43,167 bases of DNA from positions 1 to 43,167 of the forward strand of contig JAHPYZ010000020.1 in the NCBI GenBank assembly GCA_019058425.1, written 5' to 3'. Both the position numbers and the translations under genes were made by a program. The first letter of the stretch is position 1, and every line of letters starts with the position of its first letter. Under the pieces are notes generated by a model, which did no database searches, was not told the DNA's origin, and saw nothing but the letters and a program-made list of their open reading frames with translations. Below, piece after piece: positions 1 to 9,696 of the stretch. This DNA comes from Promethearchaeota archaeon (lineage in GTDB: Archaea > Asgardarchaeota > Lokiarchaeia > Sigyniarchaeales > SOKP01).

Positions 1-1192
1 GTTCTGCTAACATCACTGCTTTATTAAAATTGTCAGAAATATCTGCAAATATTCTTTCTTTATCTTCTCCGGATTTGGAGGTTATTGATTCAACACTTTT
101 TGCCGCATCCTCAAGTGAGACTTTTAATTTAGAAATAATTTCCGTGTTCAAACCTTGTGTTGCTTTTTTCAATTCATCAGCAAATACAGTCTGACTTACA
201 CTTAATTGTACATTTAGATTATCAGTTATGTCCTTTAACCGTGTAGAAATGACTCCCTCAATGATATCGCCTACGGCTTGCTGAATTACTCCCAAGCGTA
301 GTTTTTGCAAATTATCGGTAATAGTTGTTTTGATATCGCCAAATTGATTTCTTAAATCATCAACCTGATTTTTAATGATTTGAGATGTTCTAACATTTAG
401 ATTTTCAAATTGTTGTGATAAAGAGCCTATTTGATCATCAGATAATGTTTGAGTGAACTCTCCAAGATTAGATATATCATCTGTGATTGTTCTAATTTGA
501 TCAATTGCAGTGATTGTATCATCAAATTCTTTTTTTTGAGCGTGGATTTGAGTAAGCATTTTTTCCTTCAAATCTGTCATTACAGCACCAGTGTCTTTCA
601 TTTTCTCCATATCTTTGGATTTAACCTCAAGTTGAGCAAAAGATTTATCTAATTGTTTAGGGATTGTAGCTTTTATATCTGATATATAAGTATAAAATTT
701 CTTTAATTGAGCAATTAACGCAGCGTAGGGTGGTAATGCTTGATAGTGTGGAGTAGCACCAACGATCTCCTTAAATAAACCTTTCTCTACAAATTTATCT
801 GCAATTTCTTTACATTTTTCTTTTGATTTGTCAATTAGAATTGCCATTTCTCCAATAGACACTGCTTCTCTGCCTGTTGTCCGAAAATATAGATCAATTT
901 CTTCATCTGAGAGATCAATCTCACTTAAAACTTGTTTTGTTAATTCCTTAGAATAAGCAACATCCTTTTCTTTTTCTATAACATCTTTAATTTCAAAATT
1001 CTCGACTTCTAAATATTGATTAATAAATACAATTATTTTATGTGGGGGTTCACCATGAACATTTTCCTTTTTAATGGGAAACTTTGTGACTTGTTTGTAT
1101 TCATCCACCGTAATTGGAAAAGTAAGCTCTTTTAAACATATTTTACATGTAATAGGGACGTCAACAATATCTTTATCTTTAAATTGATACAT
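1..1192 (-). CDS. Zn-site / TrmB-like winged-helix / coiled-coil protein, C-terminus cut by window edge
   Basis: An open frame runs from an ATG at 1192 down to base 2 with no stop, giving 397 visible residues; the C-terminus lies outside the window. The N-terminus has C16-x2-C19 and, after a short hydrophobic stretch, H46-x4-H51, which could form one zinc site. Residues about 95-165 read as a winged helix ending in a PPY-containing segment that resembles TrmB-type regulators. From about 170 on the sequence is long amphipathic helix rich in K, E, Q and T, with hydrophobic heptads, so a coiled coil. The start lies 32 bases after the stop of the gene at 1225-2478, with GAGAGATG between, so the two are probably co-transcribed. 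A DNA-binding or scaffold role is inferred from the winged helix and coiled coil; no specific function is recognised. Confidence 0.8.
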   Translation of the reverse strand, partial: MYQFKDKDIVDVPITCKICLKELTFPITVDEYKQVTKFPIKKENVHGEPPHKIIVFINQYLEVENFEIKDVIEKEKDVAYSKELTKQVLSEIDLSDEEIDLYFRTTGREAVSIGEMAILIDKSKEKCKEIADKFVEKGLFKEIVGATPHYQALPPYAALIAQLKKFYTYISDIKATIPKQLDKSFAQLEVKSKDMEKMKDTGAVMTDLKEKMLTQIHAQKKEFDDTITAIDQIRTITDDISNLGEFTQTLSDDQIGSLSQQFENLNVRTSQIIKNQVDDLRNQFGDIKTTITDNLQKLRLGVIQQAVGDIIEGVISTRLKDITDNLNVQLSVSQTVFADELKKATQGLNTEIISKLKVSLEDAAKSVESITSKSGEDKERIFADISDNFNKAVMLAE

Positions 1193-1224
1193 TTTTCAAA
1201 ATCATCTCTCAATAATTTTTTAGC

Positions 1225-2478
1225 TTAAAATTTTACTTTCTCAGGATATGTAATTTCTAATAAACTAAGTGCTTTTTTAGCAATTTCATAAGTAATTGCA
1301 CCATCGGAATCTTGCTCTTTATATGCCGCTCTAATTTTAGGAAGCAAATACTCAGGAAATATAATTAACGGTTTAATATCTGTTAATAAACATATCCATT
1401 TTCTATCACTCTCATCTATTACTTCTGTAATAATATTTAAATTCTTTAAATCATCTAAAAGAATCTCTGTTACGGCGAACTCCGAAAATATTTTAGGGAT
1501 TTTATCCATTGGATAATGATTATGTCTCATCAACACAAAAAAGTCATAGACATCCGGATTTAAGAGGATAGATGCTAATTTTTTCATTTCCTCAACGGGT
1601 TGCTCATATGGGTCATAAGTAGAAAAGTAGTCAACAACTTTCTGGCGATATAATGGTAGTAATTCATTTTTTGTCTCTTTAAAGTGGTTTAACAAATTTT
1701 CATTAGGTACGCGAGTAAACATTAAATCTTTAACAAGAAATAAATATTCTCCTTGATGAGTTATCTCTCCCGTCTTTTTATCTTTTTCACCTTTTATCCA
1801 ATCACGACGTATAATATTTAATTCTAAGAATGGTTGAAGAAGAATATCAACATTTATAGTAGAAGTCATTTTTTCCAATATACTCTTCATTTGGCTTTTT
1901 GAAACTGGAGATTCTCGTAGTGTTTCCAAAATTTTCATTCGCTCTTCACTATTATAGATTAACGCAACTTTTTGAAGTTTATCTAAATTCGATAATCTGT
2001 CTACTTGAAATATTGTGAATTTTACTTCATTTTTTAATCGGATATTAATATTCTCGATTAAAGAAAGTTGTTTTGAGTTTCTTGCCCGTGTTAATTTATC
2101 AAATATTACATCTAATCTTTTTCCCATTTCTTTAATGAGATCTTCAAAAATATCAATTTCATCATCTAATTCAAAAACTGAAATCGCCAAATACTGTGTT
2201 CCATCTGCAACTTGTTTGAAATAAGATAGCACTTGATATGGGGTTTCCTTTAATCGTCCCTCATAGAAATTGCTATAACTATATTTAACTCCATAAAGCC
2301 CTGTGGTATGTTGATAGAAAATTGCAAAAATGTCATTTTGGGCAATTAATTCGGAAAAATCATCTTCATCATACTTATCTTCCCGGAAGATTAATTGTAT
2401 AGGTTCAAACTCAGGTTCGATTTCACCTGATTCTTTTAAATTCATCTTGAACTGAAATGTCAAAATACCTTGGATCAA
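1225..2478 (-). CDS. possible longin-like domain plus winged-helix protein
   Basis: 417 residues, function not recognised. Residues about 45-130 alternate strands and helices in a way that recalls the longin/roadblock fold used by Asgard GTPase partners, including an acidic helix with DEIDIFEDLIKEMG that leads into RLDVIFDKL. Residues about 170-235 and 290-370 look like two winged-helix units (helix-turn-helix patterns with SKSQM and PMDKI turns). There is no signal peptide or membrane segment, so the protein should be cytosolic. The longest frame begins at a TTG (2478), and the next in-frame start is an ATG at 2445. I kept the TTG because residues 2-10 look like a first beta strand, but either is possible. 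It is the first gene of a unit with the coiled-coil protein downstream. The longin assignment is tentative. Confidence 0.75.
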   Translation of the reverse strand: MIQGILTFQFKMNLKESGEIEPEFEPIQLIFREDKYDEDDFSELIAQNDIFAIFYQHTTGLYGVKYSYSNFYEGRLKETPYQVLSYFKQVADGTQYLAISVFELDDEIDIFEDLIKEMGKRLDVIFDKLTRARNSKQLSLIENINIRLKNEVKFTIFQVDRLSNLDKLQKVALIYNSEERMKILETLRESPVSKSQMKSILEKMTSTINVDILLQPFLELNIIRRDWIKGEKDKKTGEITHQGEYLFLVKDLMFTRVPNENLLNHFKETKNELLPLYRQKVVDYFSTYDPYEQPVEEMKKLASILLNPDVYDFFVLMRHNHYPMDKIPKIFSEFAVTEILLDDLKNLNIITEVIDESDRKWICLLTDIKPLIIFPEYLLPKIRAAYKEQDSDGAITYEIAKKALSLLEITYPEKVKF

Positions 2479-2767
2479 TTATATCACTTTAAAAACTTGA
2501 TAAATAAGTTTTATAAATTAAAATTATAATATTATTTCTTAAGTATTATTTATTATTATAGTTTAATTAAACTTTATTCAAATTAGATATTTTGAACAAC
2601 CAAATAATTGATATACTGTAATTTATATATTATGATATCCTAATGAATTTCATCCAAGAATATATTTCAAATATATTTTAAGATTTATTGATAAATTATT
2701 TATTAAATAATTTGGTATAATACCTTAATTAAATGTTTTTAATTATACAATTAATGAAAACCTAATT
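2479..2767. promoter_or_regulatory. divergent AT-rich promoter region
   Basis: 289 bases between two divergently read genes, almost entirely A and T. On the minus strand a TATA-like tttataaaac lies near 2508-2518, about 30-40 bases before the TTG start at 2478. No coding frame, RNA gene or clear operator palindrome was found. Confidence 0.4.
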
Positions 2768-5700
2768 ATGAATTCGAGAACTTTAGGAAAGAAAGTAATA
2801 TTATTATTATTCATTTTAATTATTATTGTTTCATCATCTTTTACTATTTCTTCATTGAATAATTCGACGTTTAGAGGTATAAGATCTAAAGAATCTGAAC
2901 ACCCTCATCTCGCTGCTCAAGAAACACTTACAACTGTGTGGCTAGAAAATCCCACATTTGAAGATCCTATCGAACCTATATGGTATTCTGAATTAGAAGG
3001 AGACTTATCAGACGTGGAAGCCCCATTGGGCTCAGGAAATCTCAATTTAAAGGTTGTAGGTGATTCAGGAATTATGCGCATTGATGATCCACTCAGTGGC
3101 TCAGATTGGACAGCTTTTAATAATCCTATCTACCCGATCGCACCAGATGTTTATGGTGTTAATTCCACAGGTTGTTATGTCGCTCATACTTGGGATGAAG
3201 GTATTGATCAATCTAGGAATACCCCGAGTATGCAATGGAAAAGAAATATTACAATGCCTGTTAATATGGCAGATTATATTATTACTTCCGCCACTGTAGA
3301 GGTGATTTTTAATGCTTCAGTTCAAGCTCTTGATCACGATGGTGGAGGAATCGAAGTTGATGGAGATTATACTGAAGGGAATCCCCCAACAGTACCACAA
3401 TTTGGAATAGGTGATTCAGCAACATTTTATGCTCAAATTTCAGATTTAAATAATAGTTTCCCTTATCCAATAGCATCCAATAAAACTACAAATTTAGGAC
3501 AAGATAGCCCTATAGTAACCACGCATCACGATACCCCAATGACTCCAATTTCGGGAGATTTACTTAAATCATATTTAACTTCTGTTTTAAGTGCTGATGG
3601 TTACAACTTTACTATAACTCTAGGAATCGATATTTACTGTGAAGATAATGAATATAATGTAGATATTGATAGGTGGAGTAGATTAATCATTCGATCTTTT
3701 AATTTAACATTTACTTATGAGAAAAAAATTAACCAATTTAGTTCTATATCTTGGAAACAGGATGGAGCACAAATAAATGATATTAGTAATGATACGGTTA
3801 TTGTGAATGAGGCTAAACTTAATTTTAAATATAGAATTGATAATAACTGGACTAATGCTTCTCCGAATTCCGAAATTAGGGCTTATATTAACACCAATAA
3901 ATTACCTGAGATAATAAAATTAGATAATGCCTTAACAACATATCAAGATGCTAAAATTGGGGGATTTGATGTTACTTCCCTAATACCTTATAATACAGAT
4001 ATAAATTTTACAATTCAAGTTTATCTTGCCGATGAGTTCAATTTGGATGTTAATAGGACTATTTTCATCGATGATGTATATCTTAACATTACATATACTG
4101 TTATCTTTCCGGACTTTCAGACAAATTTACAAATATTCTTCAATGGTGTAAATAAAACATCTAATCCAATATATGACCACCCTGTAGGGAACGATTTAAA
4201 TATTACCGTTAAATACCCCGATGATTCTGGTACTCACATAACAGGAGCAGTTGTTCAATTATCTGGGAATATCACAGGAACTTTAACCGAAGATCCAACA
4301 AATGAGCAATATACCATTATAATTGATTCGAATGATTTGAATGTAGGTACTTTCTATTTTAAAATCGTTGCTCACAAGATAAACTTCGAATTGAGTACTA
4401 TAAATCCAATTTTAACCATTATTCCAACCGAAACCCAAAATTTGCATCTCTTCTTAAATGGGGTAAATAAGTCTTTAGATCCACTAACTAATGTTCCTCT
4501 AAATGGTATACTTAATATTACCGTTAAATATTCCACTCTTTTAGGAACACCCGTAACTGGAGCAACAGTTACCTTATTTGGGGAAGGATTATTGGAACCT
4601 TTAAATGAAAGCATTAGATTTAACCAATATTCAGTTATTATAAATAGTTCAATAAAACTTAGATCAGGTATTAATCTTCTAAAAATTGAAGCGAATAGAT
4701 TAAATTTTGAAGAGCAAGTAATTAATCCTAGAATTACTGTTAGAAAAATTATTGCTGTCATAACTGGTGTCAATAATACTAATTCCATGAGTATTCATCC
4801 AGGAGATGATGCTAATATTAAGGTATTTATAAATAATACAGATTTTAATGAAATTGTTAAAGGTGCATATGTAACCTTTTCTTGGGAAGGAGGAGAAGAT
4901 GGAATATTTCAGGATCTTGACAATGACGGTATCTATGAAGTAGATATATTAGCTGTACCTGCTGGAACTCACACAATAGAAATTAACGCTTTTGGTAGTG
5001 ATGAGTATAATTTTATAAGTCTTGAATTTATTATAGTAGCCAGTAGACCAACAGATTCATCTTTACTCTTTCAAATATTATTAATAGTAGCCGTTATTGC
5101 TTCTATAGCATTAGGGGGATATCTTTATGCATATTATAAAGTGTTAAAATTCCCAAAAATAGTCAGGAAAGTTCGGAAATATCGAAAAACTCTCAAGAGA
5201 TCAAAAGCCCCACGAATCAGTGTCCAAGGACGTGAAAAAGCATTTAATTTAGCGTATAGTCAAGAAATACATCATATAGCTAGATATTTAAAGGTGAGAC
5301 CAAAGAAAGAAAAAGAAACTGAGGAAAAACTTATTAAAGAGTCACCACAGAGTCTTAAACCTGATATTGCTACTGAACCTAAAAATCAAAAATTGAATGC
5401 AAATAAAATTGAAGATATTAGTAGAAATAAATCAAAAAACGTAAGATTCTTTAGAAATCAATTTAAAATTAGATTAAGAAAAATTGGGCAAGGAATTTTG
5501 AACTTAAAGAAACAAGGTAAAAGTTTTTATGCGTTAATTATTATTGCAATCATTATCTTTTCTTCATTGGTTATCCTACCTCTATTCAAGGAAAATACCT
5601 TTATCATATCAGGCACATCCACAAACACATTTGTAAATGATAATCTTGGATTGGCAGCTCAAGCATCATATACAAAACAATGGTTAAATAATACTTCATT

Positions 5701-8209
5701 TGACGCTCCTATTGAACCAACTTGGTACCCCCTTTATGGGGAATTAGGTGATCCGTCAGATGTAATAGCATTACCAGATATAGGACAAGTTAACTATACT
5801 ATCCTTGGAGATTCAGGTATTATGAGAATTGATGAAGCACTTAGTAGTACAGATTGGACTCCATACAATAATCCAAATTTGCCTATTCTACCAGATACTT
5901 ATGTAATCAATTCTGCAGGTTGCTATGTTTATCACTTATGGGATGAGGACATCAATCAAACAAGAAATCGACCCAGTGTAAATTGGAAAAGAGTAATAAC
6001 CATGCCGGTTAACATGTCAGACTATATAATTACATCTGCATCACTCGAGGTTATTTTCAACGCTTCAGTAAGTGTATCGCCTCATGCAGGAGTGGGAGGG
6101 GGTATTGACAGGCTAGGAGATGTAGGACTTGATAGATATTCTTCCGGAGATTCTGCAGATTTTTACGCATTTTTAAATGATGAAGAAGAAACGTTGTTAC
6201 CAATTCCGATAGCTACTAATAACACTGGAACAGGTAATCTAGGGCAAGATACTCCTGCAGTAGGTAGTTTTCCAGATTCACAAATGGATATAATCCCAGA
6301 GAGTGTTCTAATTGATGCCTTAGACTCAGTATTGAACTCCGATGGAATTAATTTCACGATTACATTAGGAATAGATATTTATTGTGAAGATAATGAAATT
6401 GGAGCTGATGTTGATAGATGGAATTCTTTAATAATTCGATCTTTTAATCTAACCTTTACATACGAGAAAAAGATTAATCAATTTACCAGTGTATCATGGA
6501 ATCAAGATGCTGATAAAATCAGTGATGTTAGTAATAATACTGTAATTGTGGATGAAGCTTTGCTTAATTTTAAATATAAAATTGATCAGCCTTGGCCCTC
6601 TTCAGCTCCAAATTCTGAATTGAGGATTCTCATTAATAATAATCAGCATCCAGAAACGGTTAAATTAAGCTCTGCTACCACATCTTTTCAGGAAGGTAAA
6701 ATTGGAGGTTTCGACGTTACTTCTTTAATTATTGATGATGTGAATCTTTCAATTGAAATGTTTCTCGCGGATGATAAATTCAATCTAGATAGGAATATTA
6801 CAATATCTATAGATGATGTTATTCTAAACATATCATATACGATAATATTTCCAGATAAAGAAACAGAACTTCATTTATTTTTAGATAGTGTAAATAAAAC
6901 TGATGATCCTGATATTGATATTTTTATTGGAGACTCGTTGAATATTACTGTCAAATATCTTAATACAACAGGTGCACACATACCTAATGCCACGGTACAG
7001 TTAACAGGTAATTTTACAGCAGATTTAGGAGAAAATCCAATTCTAGAACAATATACAACTGTTATTAATACAGATGTCTCTGATGCAGGAGTTAATTTCC
7101 TAACGATAATCGCCCAAGCAGAGGATCATGAAACAAGGATAATAAATCTAATTGTAAGGATTAATAAATTTCCAACTGAAAATTTACAAGTTATACTAAA
7201 TAATCAAAATGTTACTCAAGACCCATTTATAGAACTAACTGTAAGTGAAATACTAAATGTGACACTGAAATATAATTTCCTTAATGGAACTCATATCCCA
7301 GGAGCAAATATTCTATTAATATCTGAGACATTTACTTCCTATATTAATGAAAGTGCTAGTTTTGAGCAATACACAATACTTATTGATACAAATCAAAGTT
7401 TAAGAATTGGAACGAATTTCTTATCTGTTACAGCGCAAACAGAATCTTTTCAAACTAAAGTTGTTGATATCACAGTCTCCGTTAAGAGGATTAATATAGA
7501 GATTGAGCCTTATTCTGGAACCAATACAATACAGACTAGAACTGGATCTGATGTTAGAATAAGGATAAGATTAAATAATACAGATTTTGGTGGATTTATT
7601 ATAGGCGCATTTGTTACTTATAATTGGGAGGGAAGTGTTGGAATTCTAGAGGATCTTAATAGTGATGGTATATATGAAACTACTATACTAAATGTCCCAG
7701 ATGGTACATCTTCTTTAGAGATTTCTGCTTTTATAGGTGATAAATACTTTGCAGAAGATTATGAAATGATTATCGCCGCAACGAGTGAAGTGGGACCACA
7801 AAATCCAATATTTCCAATCTTATTTATAATATCTATGATCGTAATTGGCGGTTTAGCAATTTATCTTTATGCATACCAAACCTTTTTGAAATATCCTAAA
7901 CAAGTAAGAAAAGTCAGAAAATTTAGAAAATCTCTAAAACAGAAAACTGCACCAAATATACCCATTATAGGGAGAGAAGCTGCATTCAAAACAGTCTATA
8001 ATGAAAATTTAGGAAAAACTACTAGCGACTTAAAATTGAAACGTCATCCTGGAACGATAAAACCAAAAGTGAAAGAAGGTACTCCTGATAAAGTACCTGA
8101 TACATCATTAGAAGAAGAGATGGGACCAGATCAATTAACTGAGAAAGCAATTGAGAAAAAGGAAGAATTGGATGAACTAGTTAAAGATTCTTCAAAAGAA
8201 ACAAAATAA
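2768..8209 (+). CDS. giant tandemly duplicated membrane-anchored surface protein with Ig-like repeats
   Basis: 1813 residues. Four hydrophobic segments are visible: about 9-30 (signal or anchor), 765-788, 919-940 and 1681-1703. They divide the protein into two copies of one module: an N-terminal membrane segment, an ectodomain of about 740 residues, a second membrane segment, and a basic cytosolic tail starting with the pattern KxPKxVRKVRKxRK. Each ectodomain starts with a segment containing GDSGIMRID, then a jelly-roll-like part with LGIDIYCEDNE and RSFNLTFTYEKK, followed by several Ig-like repeats marked by LNITVKY-type strands, and many N-x-S/T sequons. The halves are offset by about 916 residues. 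A linker rich in K and E (about 790-917) should lie in the cytoplasm. No enzyme motif is visible; a cell-surface or adhesion role is inferred. Confidence 0.9.
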   Translation: MNSRTLGKKVILLLFILIIIVSSSFTISSLNNSTFRGIRSKESEHPHLAAQETLTTVWLENPTFEDPIEPIWYSELEGDLSDVEAPLGSGNLNLKVVGDSGIMRIDDPLSGSDWTAFNNPIYPIAPDVYGVNSTGCYVAHTWDEGIDQSRNTPSMQWKRNITMPVNMADYIITSATVEVIFNASVQALDHDGGGIEVDGDYTEGNPPTVPQFGIGDSATFYAQISDLNNSFPYPIASNKTTNLGQDSPIVTTHHDTPMTPISGDLLKSYLTSVLSADGYNFTITLGIDIYCEDNEYNVDIDRWSRLIIRSFNLTFTYEKKINQFSSISWKQDGAQINDISNDTVIVNEAKLNFKYRIDNNWTNASPNSEIRAYINTNKLPEIIKLDNALTTYQDAKIGGFDVTSLIPYNTDINFTIQVYLADEFNLDVNRTIFIDDVYLNITYTVIFPDFQTNLQIFFNGVNKTSNPIYDHPVGNDLNITVKYPDDSGTHITGAVVQLSGNITGTLTEDPTNEQYTIIIDSNDLNVGTFYFKIVAHKINFELSTINPILTIIPTETQNLHLFLNGVNKSLDPLTNVPLNGILNITVKYSTLLGTPVTGATVTLFGEGLLEPLNESIRFNQYSVIINSSIKLRSGINLLKIEANRLNFEEQVINPRITVRKIIAVITGVNNTNSMSIHPGDDANIKVFINNTDFNEIVKGAYVTFSWEGGEDGIFQDLDNDGIYEVDILAVPAGTHTIEINAFGSDEYNFISLEFIIVASRPTDSSLLFQILLIVAVIASIALGGYLYAYYKVLKFPKIVRKVRKYRKTLKRSKAPRISVQGREKAFNLAYSQEIHHIARYLKVRPKKEKETEEKLIKESPQSLKPDIATEPKNQKLNANKIEDISRNKSKNVRFFRNQFKIRLRKIGQGILNLKKQGKSFYALIIIAIIIFSSLVILPLFKENTFIISGTSTNTFVNDNLGLAAQASYTKQWLNNTSFDAPIEPTWYPLYGELGDPSDVIALPDIGQVNYTILGDSGIMRIDEALSSTDWTPYNNPNLPILPDTYVINSAGCYVYHLWDEDINQTRNRPSVNWKRVITMPVNMSDYIITSASLEVIFNASVSVSPHAGVGGGIDRLGDVGLDRYSSGDSADFYAFLNDEEETLLPIPIATNNTGTGNLGQDTPAVGSFPDSQMDIIPESVLIDALDSVLNSDGINFTITLGIDIYCEDNEIGADVDRWNSLIIRSFNLTFTYEKKINQFTSVSWNQDADKISDVSNNTVIVDEALLNFKYKIDQPWPSSAPNSELRILINNNQHPETVKLSSATTSFQEGKIGGFDVTSLIIDDVNLSIEMFLADDKFNLDRNITISIDDVILNISYTIIFPDKETELHLFLDSVNKTDDPDIDIFIGDSLNITVKYLNTTGAHIPNATVQLTGNFTADLGENPILEQYTTVINTDVSDAGVNFLTIIAQAEDHETRIINLIVRINKFPTENLQVILNNQNVTQDPFIELTVSEILNVTLKYNFLNGTHIPGANILLISETFTSYINESASFEQYTILIDTNQSLRIGTNFLSVTAQTESFQTKVVDITVSVKRINIEIEPYSGTNTIQTRTGSDVRIRIRLNNTDFGGFIIGAFVTYNWEGSVGILEDLNSDGIYETTILNVPDGTSSLEISAFIGDKYFAEDYEMIIAATSEVGPQNPIFPILFIISMIVIGGLAIYLYAYQTFLKYPKQVRKVRKFRKSLKQKTAPNIPIIGREAAFKTVYNENLGKTTSDLKLKRHPGTIKPKVKEGTPDKVPDTSLEEEMGPDQLTEKAIEKKEELDELVKDSSKETK
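2939..5245 (+). repeat. first copy of the internal module
   Basis: Codes for the ectodomain, membrane segment and basic tail of copy one, from the first conserved Trp to the GREKAF motif. It aligns with 5681-7989 at an offset of 2742-2748 bases, with only small indels. Confidence 0.85.
5681..7989 (+). repeat. second copy of the internal module
   Basis: Codes for copy two, from the matching Trp to GREAAF. The protein similarity to copy one is obvious along its whole length, while DNA identity has clearly decayed, so the duplication is old. Confidence 0.85.
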
Positions 8210-8217
8210 AGTATTGA

Positions 8218-8225
8218 TTTTTTTT
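8218..8225 (+). terminator. oligo-T stretch after the giant surface protein gene
   Basis: Eight T residues begin 9 bases after the stop codon at 8209. Archaeal RNA polymerase ends transcription at T-runs, and the next gene is convergent and only 14 bases away. Confidence 0.35.
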
Positions 8226-8784
8226 AACTTTTTTTATTGATTTTTAAACACCCTAAAATTAGAGCATCATAGAAATTACCATAGAAATTCAAATATTGCT
8301 TTAACATTCCTTCTTCTTTAAATCCACATTTCTTAAAAAGAGAGATTGATCTAATATTGTCTATGGCAATATAAGCTTCAAGTCTATTTATTTTTAGATG
8401 ATAAAATCCAACATTTTTAATCATGATTAAAGTTTTTTCCCCTAATCCCTTATTCCAAAAGGAAGGGATTAACCAGATACCAATCTGAGCCCTTTTATGC
8501 TTCCAGTTAATATTCCAAAGACTTACTGAGCCGATGTTCTCTATATTATCTTCACGTATCTCGATTATATAATTAAATTGAATCTTATTATCCCAATATT
8601 TTAAATATCCTTTAATTAATCTCTTTGCATGTTCCACAGATTTTAATGGCCCTAAAGATAGATATGAGGTTAATTCTTTGTTATTTAGGCATTTAAAAAT
8701 AAATTCTACATCTTGTTTAGAAATCTTCCGTAAGAAGAGATTTCCAACATTAATTTCCTCAACAATTTTAAAATTTCTAATCAT
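8224..8784 (-). CDS. GNAT N-acetyltransferase, RimJ/RimL type
   Basis: 186 residues, the usual size for this family. The order of elements fits: an N-terminal LFLRKISKQD strand-helix, a central GSVSLWNINW strand, the acetyl-CoA loop in WLIPSFWNKGLGEKTL (Q/R-x-x-G-x-G/A type), and the C-terminal NIRSISLFKKCGF element typical of RimJ/RimL enzymes that acetylate protein N-termini or small amines. The ATG at 8784 gives a full-length family member. It is convergent with the large surface protein gene, and its stop is within 15 bases of that gene's stop. The substrate cannot be told from sequence. Confidence 0.88.
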   Translation of the reverse strand: MIRNFKIVEEINVGNLFLRKISKQDVEFIFKCLNNKELTSYLSLGPLKSVEHAKRLIKGYLKYWDNKIQFNYIIEIREDNIENIGSVSLWNINWKHKRAQIGIWLIPSFWNKGLGEKTLIMIKNVGFYHLKINRLEAYIAIDNIRSISLFKKCGFKEEGMLKQYLNFYGNFYDALILGCLKINKKS

Positions 8785-8865
8785 ATTTCAGAATTCAATT
8801 ATATTGATGAATATATCAAAAAAAAAGGTAAAAAATATAATGGAAAAAATGGGAAATATGAGAGT

Positions 8866-9696
8866 CTATATTCCACCAGTGAATTTTGGATCTCTTTTTT
8901 GTAGAAAGGCAGTGATACCTTCGTTAACATCCTTGGAACCAGCATTAACGCCGAAGCCTAGCATTTCGAATTGATTTCCAACTTCTATGGGTACTTGGGT
9001 TCCAAATTTTACTGCTTTCTTTATTATTAAAAGAGCGGTAGTAGGTCCACATCCTAGCCATGAAGCCTTTTCATGAATGAGTTTTTCAAATTCTTCACCA
9101 TCATCACAAAGATAGCTTACATGCCCCCATTCATACATTTTGTCTGCAGGTACTCGTTCTCCAAAGTATATCATATTTAATGCTCGATTCACTCCTATAC
9201 GTCTTGCCATTCTTTGTGTTCCTCCATTCCCTGGAAAAATACCTCTAGCGATTTCAGGAAATCCGAAAAATGATCTTTTAGTGGCAATTAAGATATCACA
9301 GACCAGAGAAAGCTCACATCCACCCCCGAAAGCATACCCATCTACTGCTCCAATTACTGGTTTTGGAAATTGTTCAATTAAAGTATAATATCTATGCTTT
9401 TGTCCCATAGATATTGTCCAATGAACAGGAATGTTAGGTTTTAATCCCTTGCCCATAGGAGAAGATAAATCCGCACCAGCAGAAAATGCAGGTTTTTTTG
9501 TAACATTTTTCGTGCCCCTAAGAACTATACATCTGACGCTAGGATCAAGTTCGAATTGTTCCATCGCTTCATATATTTCTCTTAATGTTTGCGTTGTAAG
9601 TGCATTTAATTTATTAGGTCTATTGATTGAAATTATTGCATAATTTCCTTCTTCATTTTTTTCTACAACTACATGTTCAAATTCTTTTTCTGACAT
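8866..9696 (-). CDS. enoyl-CoA hydratase/isomerase family protein (crotonase)
   Basis: 276 residues, the full crotonase length. Both catalytic glutamates of classical enoyl-CoA hydratase are present: E128 in GGGCELS and E148 in FGFPEIA. The oxyanion-hole segments FSAGADL and YAFGGGCEL are intact. It should hydrate trans-2-enoyl-CoA to 3-hydroxyacyl-CoA in beta-oxidation or a butyrate-type pathway in the cytosol. The next step could be done by either 3-hydroxyacyl-CoA dehydrogenase in the window (11508-12680, 31599-32789). It stands alone, 81 bases upstream of the GNAT gene on the same strand. Chain-length preference cannot be inferred. Confidence 0.93.
   Translation of the reverse strand: MSEKEFEHVVVEKNEEGNYAIISINRPNKLNALTTQTLREIYEAMEQFELDPSVRCIVLRGTKNVTKKPAFSAGADLSSPMGKGLKPNIPVHWTISMGQKHRYYTLIEQFPKPVIGAVDGYAFGGGCELSLVCDILIATKRSFFGFPEIARGIFPGNGGTQRMARRIGVNRALNMIYFGERVPADKMYEWGHVSYLCDDGEEFEKLIHEKASWLGCGPTTALLIIKKAVKFGTQVPIEVGNQFEMLGFGVNAGSKDVNEGITAFLQKRDPKFTGGI

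Noticed and set aside
1..1192. CdvA-like ESCRT protein
   Set aside because: The coiled coil is suggestive, but no PRC-barrel N-terminus is present and no CdvB or Vps4 gene is in the window.
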